A stretch of 64,000 nucleotides of DNA from Phragmites australis (Eukaryota > Streptophyta > Magnoliopsida > Poales > Poaceae), in contig NC_084934.1 of the NCBI RefSeq assembly GCF_958298935.1, positions 6,450,501 through 6,514,500 of the forward strand, in the 5' to 3' direction. A program made the position numbers and the translations under genes. Of this stretch, positions 21,840-33,000 are shown one piece after another. The first letter of the stretch is position 1, and the number at the start of each line of letters is the position of its first letter. The notes beneath the pieces were generated by a model, which saw nothing but the letters and a program-made list of their open reading frames with translations, made no database searches and had not been told where the DNA came from.

Positions 21840-23035
21840 ATGTGTAGCCGATGGGTTAATATCAAATCTGAACCATTTGTTTATTTAGTTTTGAAACCAT
21901 CTCTGCAAAAGAATCAGCTAAGAAAGAAAATGTATACATTTGATTTTACCAAGTGTGATCAGATTTTTAATATTTTATTACAAAAGAAACATATTAGATT
22001 ATCTTATCATCGTGTTATACCTTCATGTGAAGAGTTAAAAGGGCATTCATATTGCAAGTGGTATAATTTGTTTACTCATAGTACTAATGATTGCAATATG
22101 TTTATCCAGCAAATACAATTGGCTATTAATGAAGGTCGATTGAAGTTTGTAATTCATCTAGAAACAGGGGGCATAGAGTAGAACAATCTCTCCCTATAAG
22201 TATGTTGAATTGTGAAGACAAGAAGGTGTGGATTCGATCAAAACAGGCTGATGCAACCAAATGCAAGAAAGTGGCAATAGCTAGCAAAATTAATAATGAT
22301 GGAACTAGTAAAGCTAGCAATATTGTAGACAAAAATAAGAAGATGGTTTGGGTCTTTAAAGGTAGTCAAAATATTAAAGCTAAGGTTAATGTTCAAGCAT
22401 CAACTGGTAGAGCTGTACCAAATGCAAAGCCGAAGGTGACATTCAAACAACATCTAGTTAAGTATGAGAGGGAGAAAGCTGGCCTAAGTACTGGTGGTTG
22501 GTTTGGTAATTTCAAGCAACCGAGATCACCTCCAAAGCATGAGTTTGTTGGTCGGGATCGCTGATGGGAAAGTTTTCATGCAGCAGCGTCGTATCGTCCT
22601 TTTGGGCCACCAATGACCATGCCGTGGGGGTCTCTTCCTATGATATTTCCTCCTTATCCGCCGTGGAGCTGGTATGGTCCATAGACGCCACTTCCGATGC
22701 CTTTTGAGTCATTCTATCTAGGGCGAACAACACCTAGGCCACCAGTGTTTGATAGAGTATCTCATCTTAGAGATAACCGTTTTGATCAAAGGAATCGGTC
22801 CGAAGATCAAAGGAAGAGGAAAGTGATCAAACAAGTTTATCGTGTTAAAAGAGATGGTAACAAGGATAAAAGCTCAGCTTTGCCTTCAAGAGATGAGAAG
22901 CTAACTATTGTACCCAAGGAATTGATAAGTGTGAATTCACTTGAAGGAGCTATGTCGGCAACTGATAAACATGCACATGCTTCACGTGATCAAGCCAAAC
23001 ACACATCTGGTTCGGGCTTCAGGCTCCTGTATTAG
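21840..23035 (+). pseudogene. Gag-like protein with CCHC-like motif, broken
   Basis: The frame at 21840-22181 reads YTFDFTKCDQIFNILLQKKH, then PSCEELKGHSYCKWYNLFTH, then STNDCNMFIQQIQLAINEGR. This is a conserved block of many grass Gypsy-type gag proteins, with a zinc-knuckle-like Cys/His arrangement (C..H...C). The next frame (22202-22564) is Lys-rich and ends in a KPKVTFKQHL...RPRSP-type segment. A frame at 22697-23035 (VIKQVYRVKRDG) looks like its continuation. Stops separate the pieces, and nothing resembling pol follows up to the 3' LTR at 23695. Confidence 0.6.
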
Positions 23036-23694
23036 TATGCGACAAGAAAAAGCAACACATAGAAGAAGAATTATTAATGTCAGGCTTAGCAAAAAGGAAA
23101 GGTCCAACAGCTCAATGGTAAATGATGTAGCCGAATACGTGTGTTCCAGTTAAGGTTCAAAGCAAGAAAGTGAGAAGGCAACTGATGTGACTAATCGAAA
23201 GCATGGCCTTGATGTGGTTAGTTACAAGAAGAAGATGTGGGTTCCTAAAGGTAGCACACAAGTTCAGACTAAGGGTAGAATCCATTGCTAGAACTACACC
23301 GAAGGTAAATTTGAAGACGAAGGAATCCAGGAAAAAACTACAAAATCATAGGTTTGCACATGATCATCATGGAAACTATGCCCAAGTATGTTTGATTATT
23401 CTCTATGGTTTTAGTGTGATCCTTAGATGCTGTTTTACTAATCTTTACAGTTTAGTCAGGCATTGCCAAGGCAATGTACATAGGATCGGCTGTTATGACT
23501 GTATTAGAAACATTATTAGAAAAATATAAGATATATGACCGATGTTTATTTATCATCGCCCTAAGAGCATTCATAGCCAGCACATCGCTTATCATCATCC
23601 TAAATGATGGCTGAAAATAGATAACATGTTGTTCATGATTATTGCGCATGAAAGTGTTTTTGGTACACAAGCTTGAAAAAAATAGTGGGGCATG

Positions 23695-24410
23695 TGTTGA
23701 TGACAAGATTTGGTATCTATAGTGGTCATTGCGGCGATCAATACTTCTGACCAGATGAACAGTAGTCACGACCTAGACCAAGCGATACGGACAGGTGTTC
23801 GAATAAAAAATGTAGTCGAATCAAAGAAGACCAAACTGCATTAAAGGATACTCGGATAGATATATGAAAATTTATGTGGTTGAATAGGAAAGATATGTTA
23901 GTTATAGAAATTTTAGACTCATGTGTTATAGCCGAATCATATCTATAAATCTGTTCGATTTGAATTAGGAGTCTTAATCTTGTACAACTAAGACATACCA
24001 CCCTTTAAATATGAGAGGGTCATAGCCGATCAAAACATCCAACAATCGATTAAATACCAATATGCAACTACTATTTTTCTACCTAGCTCCTGTAGTCATG
24101 TTCCTCTTTCTTCCTCCTACTGCTACTCGTTCTTAATCTCGACGACCAAGGACAATCCGCCGGCTGACCGTGCCCTGACGGGATCCCTCCCGGGTGCGAT
24201 TTACTGACGAAAGTCCATGCCGTAGTGCCAGACTGGGTTTCCCAGGTGCTGCTCACCGGGTTAGTTATTCTTTGCCAGTTTGCTCGTAAATCAGTCGCTC
24301 GTTGCCGCAAAAGCGTAATAGTTATCTCCGTTGCTGAAAGCCCTACGCATGGTGCTACGGATTGCACACGAGGTGCTCAATGTTTGGCGTGGCAACTTTT
24401 TGCATCAACA
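23695..24410 (+). repeat. 3' LTR of the non-autonomous LTR element
   Basis: This 716-bp LTR has good TGTTGATG...CATCAACA ends and lies directly after a polypurine tract. It is followed by the target duplication CACAT. It matches 19213-19978 along its length with many substitutions. Confidence 0.85.
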
Positions 24411-24509
24411 CACATTTGTTCATGTGCATAGATAAGATTGAAGCTGCAAATGCCAAAGAAGAAAAGATCAGATGTTTTTTCCATAGAGGAATTATCAACG
24501 ACAAAAATA

Positions 24510-25818
24510 CACTACTACAAAAACTACTTTTTGGACACCTATGGTGCCTTTCCACAGGCGGTTGATATGACAAATCGCCTAAACGATTTTCAGAAACGGG
24601 CAACATAAGAAACTGCTTATGTAAATGTCATTTTCAGATACGGTTCTTTATGTGAACCGTCTGTGATAATATACAATTTTCAGAGGCGAATGATATAAGG
24701 AACTGCCGGTGTAAAATATCATTTTTAGATACGGTTACTTATGTGAACCGTCTCTAATAATTGGATGATTACCACAGACGGTTCATATAAGTAACCGCAT
24801 ATGTAAAAGTTTGTTTCTAGAAAATTTTTCTTATATGAACAGCCTCTGGTAATAAGATAATTATCAGAGATGATTCACATAAAGAACCATCTGTGTAAAA
24901 AGTTATTTTCAGAGACGGTTCATTATGTGAACTGCCTCTGATAGTGAGATATTATTTTCAAAGATAGTTCTTTATAGTAATAGATGATAGTTTATCTTAA
25001 AAAAATTATAATTTTTTCATACGAAATCGTATAGTGACAAACTTTATATAAACATTGTAGCCCTCTACAAGATCTACAACTTTATAGTTGAAAACATTTT
25101 TATTTAAAGTTATTTGGATATCTAAATAATCGTTTTAAATTTTAGACATAAAAGATCAAAATGGCACATTTCTGGTAACAGTTCACATAAAGTACCATAT
25201 TCGGTAATAGATGATAACTTATCTTAAAAAATTCATAAATTTTTCATACAAAGTCATATGGATGACAAACTTTATATAAAAACTATAGTCCTCAACGAGA
25301 TCTACAAATTTGTAGTTATAAAGTTTTTCATTGAAAGTCATTATATGTCCAAATGATCATCTAAAGTTTCAATAAATAAAGAACAAAACTAAAACATATC
25401 CTATTACCATCAACAAACACACTATGATGGGATTGCAAGGCAGCTTCGCGCAAGAGAGCAGGTTCCGAGTTTGATTCTCAACAACCGCACGCACGCGTAT
25501 TTCACGCAAAAAATCACGTGATTTGTGACGGCGTGGCCGCAATGGTTCCTCATGTGCTAAAAAAAGTCATTTTTAAAAGAAAAAAACATGAATTCGGGAA
25601 CTGACTACTACAAACGGTCCGCTTAAAGAACAACCTGTAGTAATCAGTTTCCACATACAGTCTGCTTAAGGACACGTCTGTAGTAATAAGTTTTCACATA
25701 CGATCTCTTTTACGCTTATAAAAATTGTTCATTTTCATAGATCTTTGACTAGAGACGGGTAACTAAACACCTCTATAAATAGATTACTACCCGCCTCCAA
25801 AAACTGTTTATTATAGTG
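24510..25818. mobile_element. Non-autonomous CACTA element
   Basis: The element is 1,309 bp. The left end CACTACTACAAAAACTACTT and the inverse of the right end CACTATAATAAACAGTTTTT are related terminal inverted repeats that both continue TTGGA. The flanking 3-bp duplication is ATA (24507-24509 and 25819-25821). Arrays of a motif with core GACGGTTC.TTATGTGAACCG fill 24545-24970. Two copies of the shared ~100-bp module with core GATCTACAA.TTTGTAGTT (minus orientation) lie at 25000-25105 and 25227-25332. No protein is encoded. Confidence 0.9.
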
Positions 25819-26613
25819 ATAGTTCAGATCAAAATGACAGCCCATTACATATCGTACATCAGCATTCAGCAAGCGACACAATTATACATCACGTACTTAC
25901 GTATTGCTCCCATAAAGTTTTTTTGCTTTCTGAAAATAGTGAAATACAAGAAAACTATAAACAAACATGTGGGCGTAAGCACAAGATGCTAATTCAAATC
26001 TCCCGAGGTTATCCACCAGTTTCCAGAAGTAATACATAACAGGACCATCCGATCTAAAACAGAACTGGCTATTTATAGCTGCTGCTACTACGCGCCGACA
26101 GAACAAGTGAAACTGGAGTTCCCTAAAACAACTGGGAGTCTGGGATGGGACTAACTAGAATAGGGGAATCTCACATGCACTACAAGGAAATGCTCATTGC
26201 ATCAGTAAAATTTCATAAGAGAACTACTTTTTTGTGAGGAAGAGACGAAGAGTCAAAGAGAACTACAGTATATGAGAACAATAGCTCACATGAACCAAAT
26301 GAAAGAGCATTTCCTTACCTAGCTTAATAATTCATCTATGTCTTTAAATATGAAATTTCCAATCAATATTAAATTTTCTAGAAAAACTAAAAAATAACTG
26401 AAAGATCCCAAAGCCCACAAAGTCTAGCAAAATAGCCTAGCTTCTTATCCCATATTCTTACTATAGAGAGAAACTTCACATCAAACTTTCAAAGTTGGGT
26501 GAAGTATTTACGTCTGGTGCAGAATGACATCTTAGCACAACACAAGTTCAACACACTCGAGCTATATAGACCCGCAATTCATAGTTGCCAGCCTGACCAT
26601 GTATAGAGACTTG
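25819..26613. other. Low-copy or unassigned AT-rich sequence
   Basis: No recognisable gene or element. Around 25990-26110 the minus strand is open for about 69 codons without a recognisable domain. This stretch lies between the CACTA ending at 25818 and the PIF-like element, and probably belongs to the host sequence that these elements entered. Confidence 0.35.
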
Positions 26614-27914
26614 GGGTCTCTTTGTTTCCCCTGAATGGCAGACTGAATCTGCCATTGTAGATTATGGATTATATAAGCTAGATCGTAAAAAGCTGAATTG
26701 TAAAGTTAATGCTGTTTGGCAAGCTGGATTCTGTGAAGGTTGGATTGCTGTTTTTCTATGTCAAAAGTTTATAATACCCCTAGATGTTTAGGGTGGCATG
26801 TTTATCCTTTTGTCGCTACGTTTCACCTTCGATCGGACTTGCAGCTTATTTCAGAAATATGAATATGCATAAATAAAATAGCAAAAGATACATCATCCAT
26901 ACAAACTTGAATTTTTATCCATACAAATAACCTCTCGAAAACAATCTACTCTCTCGTAGCAAACAACACATTAGCAAAGTTACCACAGAAGTCATTCACG
27001 TATAGGAGGAACCTGTACAAAAAAAATTCCCCCTCTATTTTGTGTTGCTACAATAAAGCATAGGAATCACACATCAGTCAAACGATTCAATTAGCTAGAA
27101 TCCCACATCAGTCAACCATTCAATTGAACTTGTACCTAGAAATCACACTACATGCATATGCACTTGTAGCTACAAATCACACGTTAGGCACAGATTACAA
27201 CCATGCACAAAATTGCCATTGGTTTGTTTACCTCAGATGAAGCATGAGCTGCACTTGCACCTTTGCCACGACTGCGGGAGCCAACAGGGTAGGCCGCGGT
27301 GCCTGGAGGGGCAACGGGACAAGCCTCTACGGATAGAGGTGCGCGAGGCCAGGCTGCCACGCTTGGAGACGCGGCGGGAGGCGCGCCAAACCGGGACGCC
27401 GTGCCAAGGATCACGTCCCTGAAGGCAATGGCAACCACACTCGGGTAGGTCAACGCGGCAATGACAGAGCCGAAGGACGAGCTCACGCCACGAGTTGTGC
27501 CAGGAATGAGTTGACGAGTGCCGGGAGCCAAGCTATGCGCCAGCGTGTCGACCTCCTCCACCAGATCCCATTCCACCATGCCAGGGAGGCCCTCCATCTC
27601 AAGGTGGAAGTGCCAGGGTTTCATGAGAGAGCGAGTCGGGAGAGCGAGCGAGAGGAGTCAGGAGAGAGACTGAGCGAGCAAGAAGCTAGGGAAAAAAATG
27701 ATTCGATCGGATGACTTGCCGATGGCACATGCGGGTAAATACAGGTCAACTTGAGGGCTAGTCTCGTTTCCGCCCTCCATACAATCCATAGAAGCTCCTT
27801 CAAGCTGGATTGTGGATTGGACCACAATCCGGGCCTGCATTATGGCAACCAATTTCTAGATTCAAGTCGTTTGTTTGCACAATCCACAATTCACAATCTG
27901 AAACAAATAGGCCC
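26614..27914. mobile_element. PIF/Harbinger-like element (tentative)
   Basis: The ends GGGTCTCTTTGTTTC (26614) and, inverted, GGGCCTATTTGTTTC (27914) agree at 13 of 15 positions and resemble Tourist/PIF termini. The bases outside are TTG on the left and TTA on the right, close to the TTA duplication of the superfamily. The ends also share the motif AA(G/T)CTGGATT. The interior has no DDE transposase that I can recognise but does have a GC-rich ORF on the minus strand. The right end abuts the hAT remnant. Confidence 0.5.
27184..27624 (-). CDS. Uncharacterised Ala/Pro-rich ORF inside the PIF-like element
   Basis: This is an open frame of 146 codons. The first part (MEGLPGMVEWDLVEEVDTLAHSLAPGT from the second Met) looks like ordinary protein, and the middle is Ala, Pro and Ser rich. 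I recognise no domain. It lies in a GC-rich island (27230-27660) bordered by GA-rich DNA. It could be a captured exon, an element-encoded accessory protein, or chance in GC-rich DNA. I rate real coding as possible but unproven. Confidence 0.3.
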   Translation of the reverse strand: MKPWHFHLEMEGLPGMVEWDLVEEVDTLAHSLAPGTRQLIPGTTRGVSSSFGSVIAALTYPSVVAIAFRDVILGTASRFGAPPAASPSVAAWPRAPLSVEACPVAPPGTAAYPVGSRSRGKGASAAHASSEVNKPMAILCMVVICA

Positions 27915-27924
27915 TTATTGACAC

Positions 27925-29910
27925 TAGCATGTTATTGATTTCTTCTATGAGAATGGAATTCCACTTAATGCCATTAACTCAAAAAGCTTAGAGGTCATGT
28001 TGGAGTCCATAGGGCAATATGGTCTTGGGTACCGGTCGCCTTCATATCATGAGTTGAGGAATCCACTGCTTGATAGAGCAGTGAAGAAGGCAATGGAATT
28101 GAGAACTAAGCGTGAGCAAGCTTGGAAGGAGTATGGTTGCACACTCATGGACTAACACGAGCCACCGCCATCTCATAAACTTTCTTGCCAACAGTCAGTC
28201 CAGCAAGAACCTTCTTCCTAGGCTCAGTGGGTGCTTCAGGTAAGATAGCAGATGCAACTATGCTAGCAGATTTATTGGTGAAACAAATAGAGAGATTGGG
28301 AAGGAATATGTGGTCCAGGTTGTCACAGACAATATATCTAACTTCAAGGTAGTGGGCATATTTTAATGGAGAGGATCCCAACTTTATTTTAGACCCCTTG
28401 TGCTGCCCACTGCTTCGATTTGATGCTAGAGGACATTGGAAAGATAAAGGATTTCAACACTTGCCTTAATAATGCAAAGAAGGCGTGCGGATTTATCTAC
28501 AAGCATGGGAGGGTGTTTGATCAAATGAGAGATAAGATAGGTGGAGATCTTGTGAGGCCGTCTGTTACTCACTTTGCAACTTCATTTCTCACATTGGCAA
28601 GTATGCAAAGGCACAAGCAAGATCTAAGGAGTCTATTTGTTAGTGAAGAGTGGCATGGCAACAACTTGTCTACTTCTCATGAAGGGAAGAATGTTGAGAA
28701 TTATAATGTCCATACCATTTTGGGCTACTTTGGAATATTGTTTGAGAACTTCACAACCACTTCTTATTGATTTGAGGATAGCAGATGGTGATGAGACACC
28801 AGCAATTCTTGAGATCATGGCAGCCATGGATATTGCAAAGAAGACTATCAAGGATTCTTTGAAAGAGAAACCACAATTACTCAAAGAAGTGTTAGTCTAC
28901 TAAGAGCAAAAGCTATATGGAGCAGCCCTGTTCTTGAATCCAGCCAGGTTCTTTGCCATAAAGGAAGACAACATAAGAGAAGCTTCAAGGCTAAGGTCAA
29001 TATTCAATGATGTGCTATAAAAGATGGTGACTGATGATGATAAGCAAAGCAAGATAAGCAAGCAAGCTAATGACTATGATATATGAGAGGTCAGAAGGTA
29101 GCAATAAAATATAGAGATAGAAAGAATCCTAGCAAGTATAAGTTACCTTCAGCAATTTCTGTTATTTGCTCCCTATGTGATGATGATCATTGTGTTTTGC
29201 AGTACTTTGGTGGAATGTATATGGTGACCTTGCATATGAGCTTCAAAGTTTAGCAAAGAGAATAATTAGTCTTTGTTGTTCGGCATCAGGATGTGAGCGT
29301 AATTGGAGTGTGCTTGCAGATTGCAGCCACCTTTCACATGTGAATTTGCATTTTTCTTTTTCAGGTCCATACAAAAAAGAGGAATTGGTTGGAGCACAAG
29401 AGGTTGAACAAATTGGTGTTCGTTAGCTACAATCGGAATGTGACAATTAGGTTTCTCAAGCTGCGAGAGCTTGGTTCCAAAGGAACTAAATACAACCAAT
29501 TGGTCCTTGAAGAATTTCAGTGGGAGAATGAGTGGGTTGATGCCAATTGTGAACCAGTTCATGAAGGAGCTGCCAATGATCTAACTTGGGCTCATGTTGA
29601 TCAAGTTATTGGTGCATCTCAAGGCCTAAGAGGCTGCAATTTGCCTAGGGCTGCTGCTGCTCATGCCAGGAAGTCTTGCAAGAATACTTATTCAAGGAAA
29701 AGAAAGCATCCTAGGTCAGCTATAGATGAAGAAATCCTTGAAGTCGAAGATGAAGATAGCAGTGAGCATGATGGGGAAGATGATCCCACTTCTCTGCAGC
29801 CACAACATGAAACTGAATCTGAAGCAATGGAGGAGGATGAGGATGATGGTGGACCTGCAGCAAGAAGTGGAGATGGAGGGGGCTTCCAATTGGATGACCC
29901 TCTACTTTAG
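27925..29910 (+). pseudogene. hAT-superfamily transposase, decayed
   Basis: hAT transposases cut and paste DNA using an RNase H-like DDE core and dimerise through a C-terminal domain. The sequence starts with VIDFFYENGIPLNAINSKSL and LGYRSPSYHELRNPLLDRAV (region before DUF659). DUF659 remnants follow (VVQVVTDNISNF, about 28310). CAAHCFDLMLEDIGKIKDFN is at about 28395-28450, THFATSFLTLASMQRHK at about 28570, and LRIADGDETPA at about 28775. The hAT dimerisation motif LAKRIISLCCSASGCERNWS lies at 29255-29315. The BED zinc finger end is absent. Stops and frameshifts at about 28153, 28768 and 28901 inactivate it. A PIF-like element abuts its left side. Confidence 0.8.
29364..29910 (+). CDS. Last exon of the hAT transposase gene, open
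   Basis: A pyrimidine tract and AG (about 29350-29363) form a splice acceptor after the SASGCERNWS motif. From there the frame is open: HTKKRNWLEHKRLNKLVFVS and YNRNVTIRF complete the dimerisation domain. A basic patch (KRKHPRS) and a long Glu/Asp-rich tail follow, ending at the stop 29908-29910. Similar acidic tails occur in plant hAT transposases and their domesticated relatives. The upstream exons are broken, so a full-length product is unlikely. Confidence 0.6.
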
Positions 29911-31139
29911 AAATTCAGATGGCTGATTGCTTGCTCATGTGAAATGGATATGTTGTGTTCAGCTTTTGAGACTTGTGCCTTTACCTTTCAGTTTGAGACT
30001 TGAGAAACTGTTTTATATAGTGTGAACTGTAACAGGCAGCACTCTTGTTTAGTGCTTACCTGCATGGTTTATTTATGTAGTATGTATTATGTACTGCTTG
30101 GACGCGGGTGTCGGAATCCGACTCGGATTCGGGTGTCCGATTCGGCAAAGAAAATTTAGACACGCAAAATACAACTTGAAATCCGACACGGGTGTCAAAA
30201 TCCGACTTGGATTCAGGTATCCGATTCGGCAAAAAAAATTGGACATGAATGTCCAGGTAACACTGCCATATCCTATGTACTGCTAATTTGTACACAGATT
30301 ACATAACTAATTTGTACAGTTATTTACTTCTTTCTTTGTCTTTATGTTGCAGGAGCCAGCAATTCAGCAAGAAACCAGGGTTTTGGGCAAGTGAGTTACT
30401 GAAATACTGAATTATAGTCTGTTTGTGCATCTTTAGTCTCTTTGTTCACTTGTGCATATATATTATATAGTATAAACATTGAACATTATAAATTATATAG
30501 TATAATACTATAATATATAGTATACTACTACTATACTAGAAGTACTACTGTACTAGTCAGTCCTTGAGTGCCAGGACGATTTGGTGACCTATTCTACCCA
30601 CTAGGCACCGACTACTCGGGACTAGTCGGACATCTAGATTCGACTTAATCGCCTGATCAGTGCCATGACGTCTAGATTCGACTTAACGACTTATAAACAT
30701 GGCAACTATGCCAACAGAGTATTAAACATACAACCACCTAGGCACATACAATGGGTGTGCTCCATGGTAGGCTTCTATAGTGGAGATCTTTTGCAAATTC
30801 CACCCATTGTTGGCTAATTTTTGTAACCATCTTTTTGTTTGAATTATGCTTTAAACTCATTTGAACTTTAAAAAGTATAGAATCAAGTAGAGATGGAAAC
30901 AAACCTAAACAGATAAGGGAAAAGATCTACCCATTTTACCTCAAGAATATGGACTTGTTCAACACCACTTTTAACAAATAACAAAATGCAACAGATGACA
31001 CAACACCTCATTAGCGAAAAGGTAACAAGGAAAAGATACCAGGCATCAAAACCTACATCTGATATAAATAAAATGCAGCATTAATAATACAGTTTGATGA
31101 TGCCATAAATAAGTTAGTCATGTAAATACTAGTTAAACT
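29911..31139. other. 3' flank of the hAT gene and low-copy sequence
   Basis: An imperfect tandem pair of about 75 bp sits at about 30100-30265 (core GGGTGTC..AATCCGACT.GGATTC.GGT.TCCGATTCGGCAAA). Beyond it, 30455-30560 is an AT microsatellite of TATAGTATA-type repeats. The rest shows no gene or clear element ends. Confidence 0.45.
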
Positions 31140-31640
31140 TCCTTCATGAAAAGCAATAAATAAAAAAAATTACTTTTACTTGATGAGGACTCTTATCAAC
31201 TACTAATACTAATGAGCATAAAAAGCACCATTTATGGAGGGAAAAACACCATTTATGAGAAAGCGTACTTAAATGTCGAGTCCTGAAAAAGGAATCAACA
31301 TTTAAGTACTATTTCTCATTAAATGCACACGCATATGTGCCAAGAACATTCTACAGAGCCAGATTTGTCATTTGTCACAATGGTTTGTTACCAATTGCAA
31401 GCCATAAGACTACAGTAATATACTGCCATAGGAAACAGGAGACTGAGATGCGCTAAGGATCAATAACTATGACTAACAAGCAACATCAGGCCTGGATTTG
31501 TTACCCCTTTACATGCTTTGAAAAATTCAGTTACTTTCATCATAGAACAAACAGGATTATATATAAAAGGTGGATCAAAGGTTATACCTAACTAAAATTC
31601 TTACAATGGCAAAATTAATGACGCTTCAATAAGCAGCGAT
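31140..31640. repeat. Duplication unit 2, segment A, first copy
   Basis: This copy aligns with 31645-32210 as a local tandem duplication. Shared landmarks in order are GGCAATAAAT / AGCAATAAAT, ACTTGA.G.GGACTCTTATCA, TGC.AAGAA.ATTCTAC / AATAATCTACGG, CAATAA.TATGACTAACA..CA.CATCA, TATGCTTTGAAA.ATTCA and CATCAT.GAACAA.CAGGA. It also resembles unit 1 (9160-9640). It is noncoding. Confidence 0.6.
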
Positions 31641-31644
31641 GGCA

Positions 31645-32210
31645 AAATTTCTTTCATAGACGGCAATAAATGAAAATTTTCACTTGCACTTCAACGGGAC
31701 TCTTATCATTTGCTAAATACTATTTAGCAACATTTATGGATAGAACATTAGGAAGTATAACAAATATAGTTCTATTAAAAAGAATAGACAATTAAGCACC
31801 ACCTATTGTTAAACATCGGTGTCAAGAATAATCTACGGATGGAGCTAGTTTTGAAATAATGATTTGTTAACAACTGCAACCTACAAGAACACAGTAAGAT
31901 GCTACCAAGGGAAACAGGGGCATAAAATGGAAGATCTATTTCTAAGGCCAAGGATCAATAATTATGACTAACATGCAGCATCAAGTCTTGGACACCCATT
32001 GGAGTCAAAACAACAGTTATCAGTCATTCAATTATCATGGCGTCAGTTCCACCTGATCAGCAGCCCTGAATTTCGTTATGCATTTATATGCTTTGAAATA
32101 TTCATCATGGAACAAGCAGGACGAATTCACTATCTTTTGGATTTAAAAGGTAGATAAAAGGAAATATCTAACTAGAAACTGCGAAATTAGTGACATTTTA
32201 CTAGCTAATG
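31645..32210. repeat. Duplication unit 2, segment A, second copy
   Basis: This is the second tandem copy, closer to unit 1 in the run TCAATAATTATGACTAACATGCAGCATCAAGTCTTGG...GGAGTCAAAACAACAGTTATCA. The period between the two copies is roughly 500 bp. There is no coding sequence. Confidence 0.6.
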
Positions 32211-32649
32211 ACCCACGAGTTGTTTTACAGGTGCAAGCTATGGAATGTTGCTTGTGCTGAAGAAAGCCCTTTGAATTTCTTTGAGGTCACACAGTCATAA
32301 TTTCATGGCATAGCAAAAGTAATGAAATTACAGCAAAGAGTTATGGCACAGAATGAAAGGAAAAAAAAAGAGCAGGGGACCATGGCAACATAATATAGAA
32401 GCAAGTTAACAGGAACTATACCAAGACACACATTGATCTTATACAAATGGATTTTACATGTGTACAACGGAACAAGTCTTAACTGTTGAGCGCCCAGCCT
32501 CTTGCCAACTACTACATTTCACTATTTCATTTTCAAACTGATTTTTTAACAGAACAGAAAGGGACTATTAACACAAATCTCAACAATTGTGAAGAATGAT
32601 TATCGCATGGGATTAAAAGCAGAGATGCATTTTAGTGACAATGAAAAGC

Positions 32650-33000
32650 ATATCAATCGTAAAGGTGCACGTCAAAGAGTAAATACCTCGTGCAAACTAC
32701 TGTTTCAACACATGCCCATCCTTCGCTCTGTGAACCGTCACTAGGATCACCATGTTTGGTACAGCAACAAAGCCTACTAAACAGCAGAAACCAGCCATGC
32801 AGCGTCAAAGAGTACAGAACCCACGCTCCACATGAGAGATTGTTTTCCATGAAAGCGTTTCATCGCACTAGCAAAGCGCCTAAAAACAGGTAGGCTGATG
32901 TCAAGTACTTGACGCCTTTGGGTAGCAGGGTCTCTCCTCCGATCCTTTCTGGGGGTTGTTCACTGGCCGATGCCACCATGATGATATTGGTGCTTGCCAG
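32650..33000 (-). pseudogene. Possible exon(s) of a membrane-protein gene
   Basis: On the minus strand from about 32975 the frame reads SEQPPERIGGETLLPKGVKY then LTSAYLFLGALLV, then hits TGA (about 32856), and in the same frame continues NAFMENNLSCGAWVLYSLTL to 32653. Hydrophobic segments (YLFLGALLV; VLYSLTLHGWFLLFS) suggest membrane helices. GTATTTAC (about 32686 on the minus strand) could be a splice donor. I do not recognise the family. Together with 33690-34060 this may be the remnant of the gene carried by the duplicated units. Confidence 0.35.

Larger units (their letters stand above)
19213..24410 (+). mobile_element. LTR retrotransposon with gag-like but no pol sequence
   Basis: Two related LTRs (19213 to about 19978, and 23695-24410) flank 3.7 kb. 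The LTRs start TGTTGATGACAAGATTTG and the right one ends TTGCATCAACA. The target duplication CACAT is perfect (19208-19212 and 24411-24415). A polypurine tract (AAAAAAATAGTGGGGCA) precedes the right LTR, so the element reads rightward. The interior holds several broken gag-like reading frames and no reverse transcriptase, RNase H or integrase that I can recognise. It resembles grass non-autonomous Gypsy-type elements. The LTRs differ noticeably, so the insertion is not recent. Confidence 0.85.
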
